64,000 bases of DNA from Henricia sp. BOLD:AAB3569 (GCA_037783545.1 JBBELK010000946.1:62001-126000), one strand, 5' to 3'; shown: positions 1 to 11,461, counted from the stretch's first letter. Notes: generated from the sequence alone by a model not told the origin. Numbers and translations: made by a program.

Positions 1-2359
1 CCCCTAAAAGCGACGACCTGGACAAATAATTGTACTCTCTGTACCAAGAGAGCACGTTGGGAAAACGAGATGGGACTAGTTAACAACAGTTAACGAAAAA
101 CGGGATGTTATCCCATCTCAGATGTCAGTCGCTTCTCAACAAAATAATTTAACAATAATCAAACAAATAATGACGCGGACGGGTAATAACGAAGTTACAC
201 TTATTCCCATGTGTTTACAAAATAGACAAAGGATTATCAATACACATGTGGTCCTTCAATAAATAAACTTTGGCCGTAAATGTGCAAGCAGCGACTCACA
301 CCAACACAACTTAACCACAAATGCATTTATAATCCCGTCAAGGTCACTTCTCGTGGCAAGATGGTCTCACGCACGACAAGTGGTAACACATGTATAATAG
401 GTAGAATTAATTTAGCAACCATGACATGTATTCTAAAACAAGTAAATTAAGCAACTGGTTTTCAAGGGACAACGTGAAATATATAAAGAGGAGCATATTA
501 AATCAGCGAATTTTAGATGTGCCCGACTAGAACAATTTCATACAATACATTAGTGCAAATGAATCAAAATAACATGAATTTAAAAAGGCGCGTGATAAAA
601 AATAATAAAACACGAGCTTGCGCAATTGCCTTAAATTGGTTACTAAAGCTGAGTATTCGAGGCAAGTGGTGGAACACTTGGAAAACAATTATGAGTCAGA
701 AATCTGTGTGTTTGGCTCAAATACTGCCACCCACCACAGACCTAACACAAATGGGATTAACCCTATCAAGGGCGCCTCGTGGTACCGATTAGCAGGGTAC
801 ACACGAGCTAACAGCAGAGGTCCATAATTTATGAGCTTATTGACCAAAGCCACAAAATGCGATTAAGTGAAAGAATGCAGTGAACTACTTAGAGCTAAAA
901 ACAAAACAATTGATAAAACTATTTTAAACGAGCGGCAATGTCATTACGCCCAGTAAAAATACAAAATACACAGTGCAGGAATTAGTTTGCGACGAGTGCA
1001 CATGAGAAGCAATTAGGACGCGCAAAAATTACAGTGGTAAATAAAAAAGAGAAACAAAATTATATACAAGAGGAAAAATACTGAACCATAAACTTGTGAA
1101 TTAATCGCGCAGACGGGAGCACCGAAAACGCACTGTTATAAATGACAGTATAGCAAATCGCTAATGCAAAATGTTGTAAACTTAGGATCCGAATCCTATT
1201 ATAGATCGGCAACAGTTGCATTAAAAAGGTAATGGGCATTGTAATGACACAACAATAATCCTGAACAATAGTTGCAATCATCAGATAAAATACACAAAAT
1301 CATTCAAATAATTAATGGCTGATCACACCAAGAAAAGTGCACTTCGAACAAGCAAAACTTCTGTCTGTGATCGTGTACCTCCCAATATATAATCAGTACT
1401 TAAATCAGAAAGCTATAGCAAGGTATTGAACGATCACGTCACAGAGTGCGGCACGCATCATGAGCTTTCGACAACATGAGAATGAGTCGACTGATAAAAA
1501 CACCAACAATTAAGTACGGAGTTAGGAAAAAACGGACTCATCTTAGCGTGATCAGCAAAGTTACAAATAATGCAATAAACAGGAATATTATCGAAGATTA
1601 TCCAACGAGAATGCACGGGTCGTATAACAACAAAAGTACAGTTTAGAAATCCGTGACCACTAAATATCAAAAGGATAAAACATTAAATGGAATACAAAGG
1701 GATAAAATGGTCACGTCGCAAGTTTTAGCAGGAATAATCAAGTTCCTTTTTCCTCAAAAATACTAAGGAGGGATTCATAGGGTTTTACAAGAATTCTCTC
1801 CTCAAACAACACAATCCGACCCGTTTCTCGTTGGGATAACCAGCGATTGAATTAAATCAAATACAATTAAAACGAGCAAGAGGAAGTTGTCTTACCTGTA
1901 CCAAGAGAGCACGTTGGGAAAACGAGATGGGACTAGTTAACAACAGTTAACGAAAAACGGGATGTTATCCCATCTCAGATGTCAGTCGCTTCTGAGGAAG
2001 GCTGGCTAAGGCCTCAAGAACTAACACCAAAACCACGCGCTCACATGGTTGAACAACGGAGCTGATTGGTTTGTTCCCCCAAAAAAGCATTACGTAATGT
2101 CGGGGCTGACCAATCAAGAAAAACCCAATGAAATGACCTAACACTGTATCTAGGCAGAAACACATGGTCTGGAAAGATGTTCCCACGCTCTCAGCTAAAT
2201 GTCTGGAGAAACGTGAAACCACAAACAGGGTCGTAAATTTGGGAGATTATGGCAAGACTCCAGGACGGCCCTGGGATGGACAATGGTCACTCTGTGTACT
2301 GATGGGGGTTCTTAATTAAGACATCCTTGGTCGGATCCCATTTCTTACAGGGTCCGACA
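1..2359 (-). repeat. Downstream (3') LTR, truncated by the window edge
   Basis: Direct repeat of 9102-11461. On the minus strand it opens with TGTCGGACC directly after the polypurine tract. The matching copy shows that a further 460 bp or so should lie to the left of position 1. It carries the same internal 98 bp duplication as the other LTR. Confidence 0.93.
39..1993. repeat. 98 bp direct repeat inside the LTR (39-136 and 1896-1993)
   Basis: The same 98 bp occurs twice within the LTR and bounds about 1.76 kb of AT-rich sequence. Each 98 bp copy can itself form a hairpin with arms GAGATGGGA and TCCCATCTC. The other LTR has the pair at 9140-9237 and 10998-11095, so the duplication predates the last transposition of this copy. 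Confidence 0.9.
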
Positions 2360-2372
2360 TTCTCCCCTTCTT
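2360..2372 (-). other. Polypurine tract of the LTR element
   Basis: On the minus strand AAGAAGGGGAGAA lies immediately before the TGTCGG start of the downstream LTR. This is the expected position and composition for the plus-strand priming tract of an LTR element. Confidence 0.8.
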
Positions 2373-2417
2373 AAACCATGTCGTCCCCGACAAGGTCCTT
2401 GGTGCCTTGCGATGATC

Positions 2418-5400
2418 TTACTGGATTATGGCACTCAAAAAGCTGTTGGTGACCTCTAAGGCTCTCTGCTGCATCGTCAAGTGCTGCTGGAGGAGCTTCG
2501 ATGTCGAGATCTCAAAGCCATAATACTGAGGGCGTCTCCGTTCGCGTACGGGCCTCGTAGCGATGTTTGTTTCTGGCAATTCTGTCAGAGCATCGGTGTC
2601 TGGCGCAGAAGTGGCCGTCTGAGGGATACCATCGACCGCGACGTCATCTTCTTCGGCGTGGGCCTCTTGAGGAGAGCTTTCAGTTTCATCGTGGCTTGAC
2701 GCACTTGGCTCCTCATCGGGTTCTGGTGCCTCCGGTCCGTTGGGGTCTTCCATCGAAGCGTCGGAGGACGAGGCATCACTGTCAAGGATTGCGGGTGCCG
2801 TAACATTAGGTGCAGGAGAGTCTGGTGCCTCGAGAGTGTCTGGGACGAAATTGGGTGCCTCCGGGTTGAGAATGCTCTTCCTCGGTGCTGGCACTGGACG
2901 AAGGACGTAATAGTTCTCATCAGAGATATCGGAATCAAGGGCATCGGCCATATCGTCGACAGGGGCTATCACTGGCCGTCTCACTGGTCGTCTGCGACGG
3001 GGTTTCGGCTTTGGTGGCTGCGATTCAGCATCAGACTCATCGTCGCGTGTTGGAAAGGGGCCAAATGGGAGAAGCAGGTTCCGATGGAGAGTCCTTCTTG
3101 GGCCGGCTCCATCTACTGGCTCGACGACGTAAACTGGCATGTCGGGGCTCACTTTCTTGTGGACCCGGTACACCACTTCACTCCAGCGGTCAGCCAGCTT
3201 GTGTTTTCCTTTCAGACCAACATTTTTCACAAGCACGTGGTCGCCTTCCTCGAGGGCATTCTCGCGAACGTGCCTGTCGTAACGAGTTTTGCTTCGTTGG
3301 GCAGCCTTTTTCATGGCGCTGGACGCCAACTCATGTGCCTGACGCAATCGTTCCTTCAAATCGCAGGCATACTGGGCGTAGTCCTTGTCGCCAGACTGGT
3401 GCTCTAGCCCGAAGGAGACATCAATTGGCAGGCGAGGCTCCCTGCCAAACATCAGGAAGTATGGCGACATACCCGTGGAGGAGTGTTTGGTGCAGTTGTA
3501 GGCATGCACCAAGGGACCCACGTGTAGCCGCCATTTCTTCTTTTGGTCCACCTCAAGGGTCCCGAGCATGTTCAGCAGCGTCTGGTTAAAACGTTCACAT
3601 TGCCCGTTCCCTTGAGGATGGTAGGGTGTCGTCCTTGTCTTCTTTATGCCGGAAATGGCGCATAAATCTCTTATGAGTCGGGATTCGAAATCTCGGCCCT
3701 GGTCGGAGTGTAAGCGCTCTGGGAAACCGTAATGCACGAAGTAGTTTTCCCAGAGCACTTTGGCTACTGTCCGGGAGGTCTGATTTTTGGTAGGGAAGGC
3801 CTGCGCATAGCGAGTGTAGTGGTCTGTCACCACGAGGATATCTTTGGTGTTTGTGTCGTCGGGCTCAAGACTCAGGAAATCGATGCAGACGAGTTCCATG
3901 GGTGTCGTGGTCTGAATTGACACGAGTGGTGCTGATTTCATGGCTCGGCGCTTCCGACGAAGACAGCGAGCACACGTCTTGCATCTTTCCTCGACATCAG
4001 TAGTCATATTGGGCCAAAAGAACCTGGAGCGAGCGAGGTCTAGAGAGCGCTCATACCCGAGGTGGCCTACATCATTATGGACTCCACGCAGGGCTGCAGA
4101 TCGATGGCTCCTGGGGACGACAAGCTGAGCTATTTTGTAGCCGCTATTTGAGGTGATGCTTCTGTAGAGCACTCCATCCTTAAGGAATAGCCTGTCCCAT
4201 TGACGAAGAAGAAGCTGTGTCTCTCTTGGTAAGGTGACTCGCTCTTCGCTGCTTGGCTTCTCTCCGCGTGAAACAAAGGAGATGGCCTGCTCTATGGCTT
4301 CGTCGTCAGCTTGGTACCTCCGCCAATCCTCATGGCTCATTCCAGGTAAGGCCGTCACACTCTCGATGTATTCTGGAGGGACAACCTGCTGAGCATCTGT
4401 CAGACTTTCCACCAAAGCAGACTGCTCTTCTGGGGACGAGGATGAATCACACGGCAGCTTGATATGGCGAGCCTGGCAAAGAGCCTCAAATGCCTCACTG
4501 GAACAGACGTTGTCTTCCTTGTCATCAATCATGCGGTTGCACAAATCGGCTATCTTCCTGTCGATCTCTACCGACTCTTGGTCTTCTGAAGGAGAGGGCT
4601 GTGGTCGTCTAGACAGACCATCAGCATCTGCATTCCTGTTGCCAGGCCTGTACTTGACGGTGAAGTCATAATTCGTCAGGGCAGCAAGCCAACGATGCCC
4701 TGTTGCGTCGAGCTTGGCGGTTGTCATCACGTATGTAAGTGGGTTGTTGTCGGTGAGCACCGTGAATGAGTTGCCATATAGGTAGTCGTGAAACTTCTCC
4801 GTAACAGCCCACTTCAACGCAAGGAACTCCCACTTATACGCTGGGTAGTTTTGCTCACTCTTGGACAGACCTCGACTGGCATACGCGATGACATGTGGGC
4901 GGCCATTTTCGTCGTTCTGGTACAGCGCTGCACCGAGCCCAGTTCCGCTCGCGTCGGTGTGAAGGATGAACGGCTTGTTGTGGTCCACGTAACCGAGGAT
5001 CGGAGCCGTCGTCAACTTCTCCTTTATACCGTCAAAGGCTGCTTGGCAGGCTGTCGTCCACGCTAAACCAAAGGGCTCGTTCGGCTTCATTTTCTTGGTC
5101 TTCGGTTGATTTCGATGGTGTCGCTTCGTCAGGTCATACCGGCCCACCAGCTCATTCAGGGGCTTGGCAATGCTGGAGTACCCCTCCACAAAGCGACGGT
5201 AGTATCCCGTGAATCCTAAAAACGACTTCAACTCTCTCGCCGTGTTGGGGGTCGGCCAAGAAACAACAGCCTCTATCTTTTCTGGGTCAGTGCTGACGCC
5301 GTCTGTAGAGATGACATGACCCAGACATTTCACAGACGATTGGAAGAATTTGCACTTGGAGGGGCTCAACTTCAAACCGAATTGACGGAGACGGCCAAGC

Positions 5401-7106
5401 ACCTTCAATAGTCGTTCTTCGTGTTCCTCCGCTGTCTTGGCAAACACGATGATGTCATCTAAGTACACATAGACGCCAATTTGGTGTAGATCCCCTAAAC
5501 ATCGCTCCATCAAACGCTGAAACGTGGCAGGGGCGTTCGTGATCCCCTGGGGCATACGATTGAACTCGTAAAACCCCAGTGGACACCAAAATGCCGTCTT
5601 GTGTTTGTCCTCCTCAGCCATCCCGATCTGGTAGTATCCGGACTTGAGGTCTAGGCAGGAGAACCATCGAGCACCATTCATAGCATGTAGGGTATCCTCG
5701 ATCTTCGGGATGTTGTACTGGTCCCTGATTGTTCGGCCGTTCAGCTTCCGGTAATCTATGCAAAGCCGGAGATCACCATTTTTCTTTCGGACCAACACAA
5801 TCGGGGATGCAAATGGACTTTCGGACTCTCGAATGATACCCTTGCTTTGGAGGTCACGCAGATGTTGGCGGGCGTCTTCATAGTCCGCTGGTGGGATGCG
5901 TCGGCAGTTCTCGCGGAATGGAGTCTCGTCAGTCAGACGTATCTTATGCCGGATTGACGAAGTGCAGCCGATATCGAGATCGTCCTGCGAAAACACGTCA
6001 CTGTGACTCTTCAAAAGGGCTGTCAACCGCTGGACTTGATCCGATGAAAGTGGAGAACCCTCAAAATCAAACCTCACTTGTTCATTCTCGTCCGGAATGC
6101 GGGAACTAACATCTTGCGTGGGGACAGGGAGTTTCTCTTCTATCTCTGCAATCGAGGCTAGACGGCAGTTCCCGGGGACAGTTACACTGTGGCAAGAGAG
6201 GTTTACTAGTGTCACCCTCGTGTTGAGCCTCCTTCCACCTGGAGACTGGATCAAACTACTCCTCACCAAAACATCACTCGGGAGCTCAGACGATGTCCCA
6301 CGCTCGATGAGGAGTTCTCCCGTGGACTTCCGGCGAGCGTAAAACCTCCCAGGAACTCGTACCTCTTCGAAGGGGCGTATCAGAATGGGACGGCTGGACC
6401 TTACAGGCCCAAGACTACCAGACATCGAAGGAGAACTTGCGGCCTTGTAGACTTTCGCCCAGGCCTGATCGACGGAGAGCTTCTTCAAGAACATCTTCCC
6501 TCCTTGTTGCTCACAGTCCTTCAGCATGCCCCGAACCACGCTGGTGTTGGTGCCTACGAGGAGAGGGAAATCATCCGAATCGGGCCTGTCTGGACACACG
6601 AGGGCCAAAGTGGTTACGTCCTGCTGCGTACCGGCGGAACTGGCGGGAAACGTCAGGTCGAGCTCGACGTAGCCCTTGTACGGCACTGCTTGCCCCGCAG
6701 CTCCTAGTACGACAAGGCTCGACAGGGGCTTTAATTGTCGATGGGGGAGGTTCTTTGCGTGGAATGACTCCGTCACGCAGGTCACTTGCGATCCGGTATC
6801 AAGAAGACATTTCGCAGGGTGGCCATCGATGAAGACAGGGGTTATAGGTTGTTCACCAATAACCCCCTTGGGAACACCACCACTGGCATTTGACGAAGAT
6901 TCTTGATACCGGGTCGCAATTTTCTTCTGAGGTCCAGGACCCATACGGCGATTACGGGCGGTTGCAGGGTCCCTTACAACTGCCCGCTGCCGTTTAACGT
7001 CTGCTGCGTGCTTCCTGAACGTTGGCGAGCCATCATTTTCTGCTGGACGAGCGGGGGGTTCGACGCTGACGTACAGGCATCCATCCTGTGGCCGTCTTCG
7101 CCACAT
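2418..7106 (-). CDS. Pol polyprotein of the Ty3/gypsy-type element
   Basis: Open frame of 1562 codons. In order it shows an aspartic protease (LLDTGS near residue 101), reverse transcriptase (YLDD near residue 547), RNase H (HTDASG near residue 713), and an integrase with an N-terminal HHCC zinc finger (near residues 1010-1050) and a catalytic core (LHSDQGRDFES near residue 1135). The order protease-RT-RNase H-integrase is that of Ty3/gypsy (Metaviridae) rather than Ty1/copia. The C-terminal 200 residues or so are acidic and proline-rich, with no chromodomain that I can see. The first part overlaps the end of gag, so expression as a Gag-Pol fusion by frameshifting is likely, as in related families. 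Confidence 0.95.
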   Translation of the reverse strand: MWRRRPQDGCLYVSVEPPARPAENDGSPTFRKHAADVKRQRAVVRDPATARNRRMGPGPQKKIATRYQESSSNASGGVPKGVIGEQPITPVFIDGHPAKCLLDTGSQVTCVTESFHAKNLPHRQLKPLSSLVVLGAAGQAVPYKGYVELDLTFPASSAGTQQDVTTLALVCPDRPDSDDFPLLVGTNTSVVRGMLKDCEQQGGKMFLKKLSVDQAWAKVYKAASSPSMSGSLGPVRSSRPILIRPFEEVRVPGRFYARRKSTGELLIERGTSSELPSDVLVRSSLIQSPGGRRLNTRVTLVNLSCHSVTVPGNCRLASIAEIEEKLPVPTQDVSSRIPDENEQVRFDFEGSPLSSDQVQRLTALLKSHSDVFSQDDLDIGCTSSIRHKIRLTDETPFRENCRRIPPADYEDARQHLRDLQSKGIIRESESPFASPIVLVRKKNGDLRLCIDYRKLNGRTIRDQYNIPKIEDTLHAMNGARWFSCLDLKSGYYQIGMAEEDKHKTAFWCPLGFYEFNRMPQGITNAPATFQRLMERCLGDLHQIGVYVYLDDIIVFAKTAEEHEERLLKVLGRLRQFGLKLSPSKCKFFQSSVKCLGHVISTDGVSTDPEKIEAVVSWPTPNTARELKSFLGFTGYYRRFVEGYSSIAKPLNELVGRYDLTKRHHRNQPKTKKMKPNEPFGLAWTTACQAAFDGIKEKLTTAPILGYVDHNKPFILHTDASGTGLGAALYQNDENGRPHVIAYASRGLSKSEQNYPAYKWEFLALKWAVTEKFHDYLYGNSFTVLTDNNPLTYVMTTAKLDATGHRWLAALTNYDFTVKYRPGNRNADADGLSRRPQPSPSEDQESVEIDRKIADLCNRMIDDKEDNVCSSEAFEALCQARHIKLPCDSSSSPEEQSALVESLTDAQQVVPPEYIESVTALPGMSHEDWRRYQADDEAIEQAISFVSRGEKPSSEERVTLPRETQLLLRQWDRLFLKDGVLYRSITSNSGYKIAQLVVPRSHRSAALRGVHNDVGHLGYERSLDLARSRFFWPNMTTDVEERCKTCARCLRRKRRAMKSAPLVSIQTTTPMELVCIDFLSLEPDDTNTKDILVVTDHYTRYAQAFPTKNQTSRTVAKVLWENYFVHYGFPERLHSDQGRDFESRLIRDLCAISGIKKTRTTPYHPQGNGQCERFNQTLLNMLGTLEVDQKKKWRLHVGPLVHAYNCTKHSSTGMSPYFLMFGREPRLPIDVSFGLEHQSGDKDYAQYACDLKERLRQAHELASSAMKKAAQRSKTRYDRHVRENALEEGDHVLVKNVGLKGKHKLADRWSEVVYRVHKKVSPDMPVYVVEPVDGAGPRRTLHRNLLLPFGPFPTRDDESDAESQPPKPKPRRRRPVRRPVIAPVDDMADALDSDISDENYYVLRPVPAPRKSILNPEAPNFVPDTLEAPDSPAPNVTAPAILDSDASSSDASMEDPNGPEAPEPDEEPSASSHDETESSPQEAHAEEDDVAVDGIPQTATSAPDTDALTELPETNIATRPVRERRRPQYYGFEISTSKLLQQHLTMQQRALEVTNSFLSAIIQ

Positions 7107-8050
7107 TTATAGCAGAATATATGGCCTCGCTGACGGGGGTTGCGCCACGAATCTGAAGGAAGCTCGCGCACAGGTCCACGCTGCTTGAAGAGGCCATCTA
7201 ACCTCTTATGTAAGCGGTCCACAGTTTGACGCAGCTCGTCGACTTCGCTTACTCTCTGGGTTTCGTTGATGGGATCTGGCTTTGCTGCCGCTACCGGGAA
7301 AGAAGTAGATTGGGCCAAGGTAGTTGCGTGCTTTGATGCAGACTTGGCACCCTTCCGGCGGTCAAGCTTCTCCTCCAGTTGGATCTCTATGGTGCGCACC
7401 TCTCGTAACAATTCCAGCACCTTTGGGGGGTCCGCCTTCCGTGTTCGGAGTTGCAGCGTGTTCAGCAGGGGATCGTTGTACAGGCAACCTCGCTGGAACT
7501 GGCTGCATAGGGCACGGTTAATCTCAGCGTTGTCGACACTTTCCATCTCCGCCACACGGGTCAGCATGGTGTGTAGTCGAAGTAGATATTCAGAAGCCTT
7601 CTCCGTTTCTTGTTGGTACGTACAGTGGAACAACGTCAACAGCTCTTCCCCGTCGGCCGTAGAACCATACACCTGCCGGAGGCAGTCGAGGTATTCCTTA
7701 GCAGGGGCATCCACTGGTACCGACCACACCACGTTGAGGGCAGGGGGAACCAAGGCCTCGGTGATGCGGCTTTTCTTTTCACCTTCCGGTACCGATGTAT
7801 CTTTGAGAAGTTGATTGGCCAGTCGTCGCCAATTCTCAAAGTCAAGTTCTCCGGTCGGCGTTGGAGTTCGGCCGGAGAACAGCCTGAGACGCCGGTAGGA
7901 CCTCGTCACCGGTGTATTGGACGAAGACGAAGAAGACTCTGGCTTCGGCTCATCCGGGGACTGTCCTAGGGCACCTTTCAGGTCGTCCAGGGTCTTGCCA
8001 TGCCCAACTAAAAACTCTTTAAGGGCATCGGGGAATTCCATCGTGCTCAA
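6974..8050 (-). CDS. Gag protein with CCHC zinc knuckle, PNMA-like capsid region
   Basis: Open frame of 358 codons beginning with MSTMEFPDALKEFL. The middle part has the segment LRLFSGRTPTPTGELDFENW followed by helices with YLDCLRQVYG. It resembles the capsid-like domain of vertebrate PNMA/ZCCHC proteins, which are domesticated Ty3-type gag genes. A single CCHC knuckle (CYKCGEDGHRMDAC) lies near residue 312. The basic C-terminal tail overlaps the pol frame. The product is expected to form the element's capsid and bind its RNA. The family link comes from residue patterns alone, without an alignment. Confidence 0.9.
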   Translation of the reverse strand: MSTMEFPDALKEFLVGHGKTLDDLKGALGQSPDEPKPESSSSSSNTPVTRSYRRLRLFSGRTPTPTGELDFENWRRLANQLLKDTSVPEGEKKSRITEALVPPALNVVWSVPVDAPAKEYLDCLRQVYGSTADGEELLTLFHCTYQQETEKASEYLLRLHTMLTRVAEMESVDNAEINRALCSQFQRGCLYNDPLLNTLQLRTRKADPPKVLELLREVRTIEIQLEEKLDRRKGAKSASKHATTLAQSTSFPVAAAKPDPINETQRVSEVDELRQTVDRLHKRLDGLFKQRGPVRELPSDSWRNPRQRGHIFCYKCGEDGHRMDACTSASNPPLVQQKMMARQRSGSTQQTLNGSGQL

Positions 8051-8617
8051 TTGGTACGGGCAAGTGAAATATTATATAACGGGAAAAAACAAGGCCAAAA
8101 TGCACAATGGCAATATCGACAGAATAAATGGTCGAAGAAAAAATCGCGCATATGATAAAATGCACGTCAATTAAATATCAAAAAAATCAAAAGCAATGCA
8201 ATTATCAAACTCAACAAAATGCAAGCAATTCCCAATCGGTGGGCAACAATAAATGCAAATCAAACGAGGGAAATCAACTGGCAAACAACAAAAATTGCAA
8301 ATTCAGGCGGAATGGGGGGATAAAATAAACAATAGCCCAATCATCAATCAACAAAATTAAAGTGTCAACTGAATTTAACAAGGGGATGCGAGGACAAAAA
8401 AGCAATTCGGCTATCGATCAAATGGACATGAAATCAATCAAAAAAAATGAAATCAATGCCGGAGTAATGAGAATCAATGAAATATCGTCCGCAATGGATT
8501 ATGGTTCCCTTTGCAATCAACAAAATAATAAAAAGCCAATGATTCATAAAAATCACATAACAGTCAAAACTCGAAGAGAAAAAATGCAAGCAAAGGGAAC
8601 AAATTTAGAATAGAGCA
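8051..8617 (-). other. Untranslated leader of the LTR element
   Basis: A-rich stretch (on the plus strand) of about 570 bp between the primer-binding site and the gag start codon. It is very poor in T on the plus strand and rich in CAATCAA-like runs. I see no conserved gene in it. Confidence 0.6.
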
Positions 8618-8636
8618 GATCCGGGTGGTGCCTCCA
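8618..8636 (-). other. tRNA primer-binding site
   Basis: On the minus strand TGGAGGCACCACCCGGAT starts four bases after the CA end of the upstream LTR. Its complement ends in CCA and reads like the 3' end of a tRNA (T-stem, acceptor stem, CCA). By eye it is nearest to a Cys-type tRNA end, but the tRNA is not firmly identified. Confidence 0.75.
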
Positions 8637-8640
8637 TTTT

Positions 8641-11461
8641 TGTCACAGGTACTTTAGATAATTTAAATAGAAAATCTGTCAAAGCCCTGTCTAGGTTCGT
8701 TAGTTTTTTTAAAACGGACACTGCTCAAGAATATGGAATCCGGTGGACAATATTTTTGTATGATCCTCTTTCTCTCTTAATACAAATTTATTTAATTGGA
8801 ACATGTCAATAAAAAGGGGTAGGATTACACATGTTACTGGCACTGAAAACACTATAAACGGGGCTGGTAAAAAATCAGTGCGATAAAAAGACTTAAGAAA
8901 ATACAGTAAAAATTGGATAAGAAGCAGAGAGAAATGTGGTAATTAACATAGCTTTGTGGTGAAATCCGCCGCGTTTCGGTGAACTTGAACTTGCCGCGCT
9001 TGGGTGAACTTGGATCTGGTCTGGTAGTATCAGTCACGACGGGCGGTCCACAGTCAGAGAAAAGGGGGGATAAGGAGGCGAAGAGTCGAATCGGATCGAC
9101 TCCCCTAAAAGCGACGACCTGGACAAATAATTGTACTCTCTGTACCAAGAGAGCACGTTGGGAAAACGAGATGGGACTAGTTAACAACAGTTAACGAAAA
9201 ACGGGATGTTATCCCATCTCAGATGTCAGTCGCTTCTCAACAAAATAATTTAACAATAATCAAACAAATAATGACGCGGACGGGTAATAACGAAGTTACA
9301 CTTATTCCCATGTGTTTACAAAATAGACAAAGGATTATCAATACACATGTGGTCCTTCAATAAATAAACTTTGGCCGTAAATGTGCAAGCAGCGACTCAC
9401 ACCAACACAACTTAACCACAAATGCATTTATAATCCCGTCAAGGTCACTTCTCGTGGCAAGATGGTCTCACGCACGACAAGTGGTAACACATGTATAATA
9501 GGTAGAATTAATTTAGCAACCATGACATGTATTCTAAAACAAGTAAATTAAGCAACTGGTTTTCAAGGGACAACGTGAAATATATAAAGAGGAGCATATT
9601 AAATCAGCGAATTTTAGATGTGCCCGACTAGAACAATTTCATACAATACATTAGTGCAAATGAATCAAAATAACATGAATTTAAAAAGGCGCGTGATAAA
9701 AAATAATAAAACACGAGCTTGCGCAATTGCCTTAAATTGGTTACTAAAGCTGAGTATTCGAGGCAAGTGGTGGAACACTTGGAAAACAATTATGAGTCAG
9801 AAATCTGTGTGTTTGGCTCAAATACTGCCACCCACCACAGACCTAACACAAATGGGATTAACCCTATCAAGGGCGCCTCGTGGTACCGATTAGCAGGGTA
9901 CACACGAGCTAACAGCAGAGGTCCATAATTTATGAGCTTATTGACCAAAGCCACAAAATGCGATTAAGTGAAAGAATGCAGTGAACTACTTAGAGCTAAA
10001 AACAAAACAATTGATAAAACTATTTTAAACGAGCGGCAATGTCATTACGCCCAGTAAAAATACAAAATACACAGTGCAGGAATTAGTTTGCGACGAGTGC
10101 ACATGAGAAGCAATTAGGACGCGCAAAAATTACAGTGGTAAATAAAAAAGAGAAACAAAATTATATACAAGAGGAAAAATACTGAACCATAAACTTGTGA
10201 ATTAATCGCGCAGACGGGAGCACCGAAAACGCACTGTTATAAATGACAGTATAGCAAATCGCTAATGCAAAATGTTGTAAACTTAGGATCCGAATCCTAT
10301 TATAGATCGGCAACAGTTGCATTAAAAAGGTAATGGGCATCGTAATGACACAACAATAATCCTGAACAATAGTTGCAATCATCAGATAAAATACACAAAA
10401 TCATTCAAATAATTAATGGCTGATCACACCAAGAAAAGTGCACTTCGAACAAGCAAAACTTCTGTCTGTGATCGTGTACCTCCCAATATATAATCAGTAC
10501 TTAAATCAGAAAGCTATAGCAAGGTATTGAACGATCACGTCACAGAGTGCGGCACGCATCATGAGCTTTCGACAACATGAGAATGAGTCGACTGATAAAA
10601 ACACCAACAATTAAGTACGGAGTTAGGAAAAAAACGGACTCATCTTAGCGTGATCAGCAAAGTTACAAATAATGCAATAAACAGGAATATTATCGAAGAT
10701 TATCCAACGAGAATGCACGGGTCGTATAACAACAAAAGTACAGTTTAGAAATCCGTGACCACTAAATATCAAAAGGATAAAACATTAAATGGAATACAAA
10801 GGGATAAAATGGTCACGTCGCAAGTTTTAGCAGGAATAATCAAGTTCCTTTTTCCTCAAAAATACTAAGGAGGGATTCATAGGGTTTTACAAGAATTCTC
10901 TCCTCAAACAACACAATCCGACCCGTTTCTCGTTGGGATAACCAGCGATTGAATTAAATCAAATACAATTAAAACGAGCAAGAGGAAGTTGTCTTACCTG
11001 TACCAAGAGAGCACGTTGGGAAAACGAGATGGGACTAGTTAACAACAGTTAACGAAAAACGGGATGTTATCCCATCTCAGATGTCAGTCGCTTCTGAGGA
11101 AGGCTGGCTAAGGCCTCAAGAACTAACACCAAAACCACGCGCTCACATGGTTGAACAACGGAGCTGATTGGTTTGTTCCCCCAAAAAAGCATTACGTAAT
11201 GTCGGGGCTGACCAATCAAGAAAAACCCAATGAAATGACCTAACACTGTATCTAGGCAGAAACACATGGTCTGGAAAGATGTTCCCACGCTCTCAGCTAA
11301 ATGTCTGGAGAAACGTGAAACCACAAACAGGGTCGTAAATTTGGGAGATTATGGCAAGACTCCAGGACGGCCCTGGGATGGACAATGGTCACTCTGTGTA
11401 CTGATGGGGGTTCTTAATTAAGACATCCTTGGTCGGATCCCATTTCTTACAGGGTCCGACA
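8641..11461 (-). repeat. Upstream (5') LTR, complete, about 2.8 kb
   Basis: Bounded on the plus strand by TGTCAC at the left and CCGACA at the right, giving the usual TG...CA ends. Its left boundary is placed by the adjacent primer-binding site and its right boundary by loss of identity with 1-2359. At 2821 bp it is long for this class. Much of the length is the 1.76 kb segment bounded by the 98 bp direct repeat at 9140-9237 and 10998-11095. Confidence 0.9.

Larger units (their letters stand above)
1..11461 (-). mobile_element. Ty3/gypsy-type LTR retrotransposon, nearly complete
   Basis: Element in reverse orientation with the order LTR - primer-binding site - gag - pol - polypurine tract - LTR. 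The upstream LTR (8641-11461) is complete; the downstream LTR is cut by the window edge at position 1, so about 460 bp lie outside. Full length should be near 11.9 kb. The gag and pol frames are both open over their whole length, and pol overlaps gag in the -1 frame, as is common in families that use ribosomal frameshifting. Over the 2.36 kb of LTR that can be compared I saw only about two differences. The copy therefore looks whole and very young. No envelope-like frame was seen. The flanking target duplication cannot be tested because the left flank is outside the window. Confidence 0.95.

Noticed and set aside
2481-8174. Plus-strand frames across the LTR element
   Set aside because: They are antisense shadows of gag and pol.
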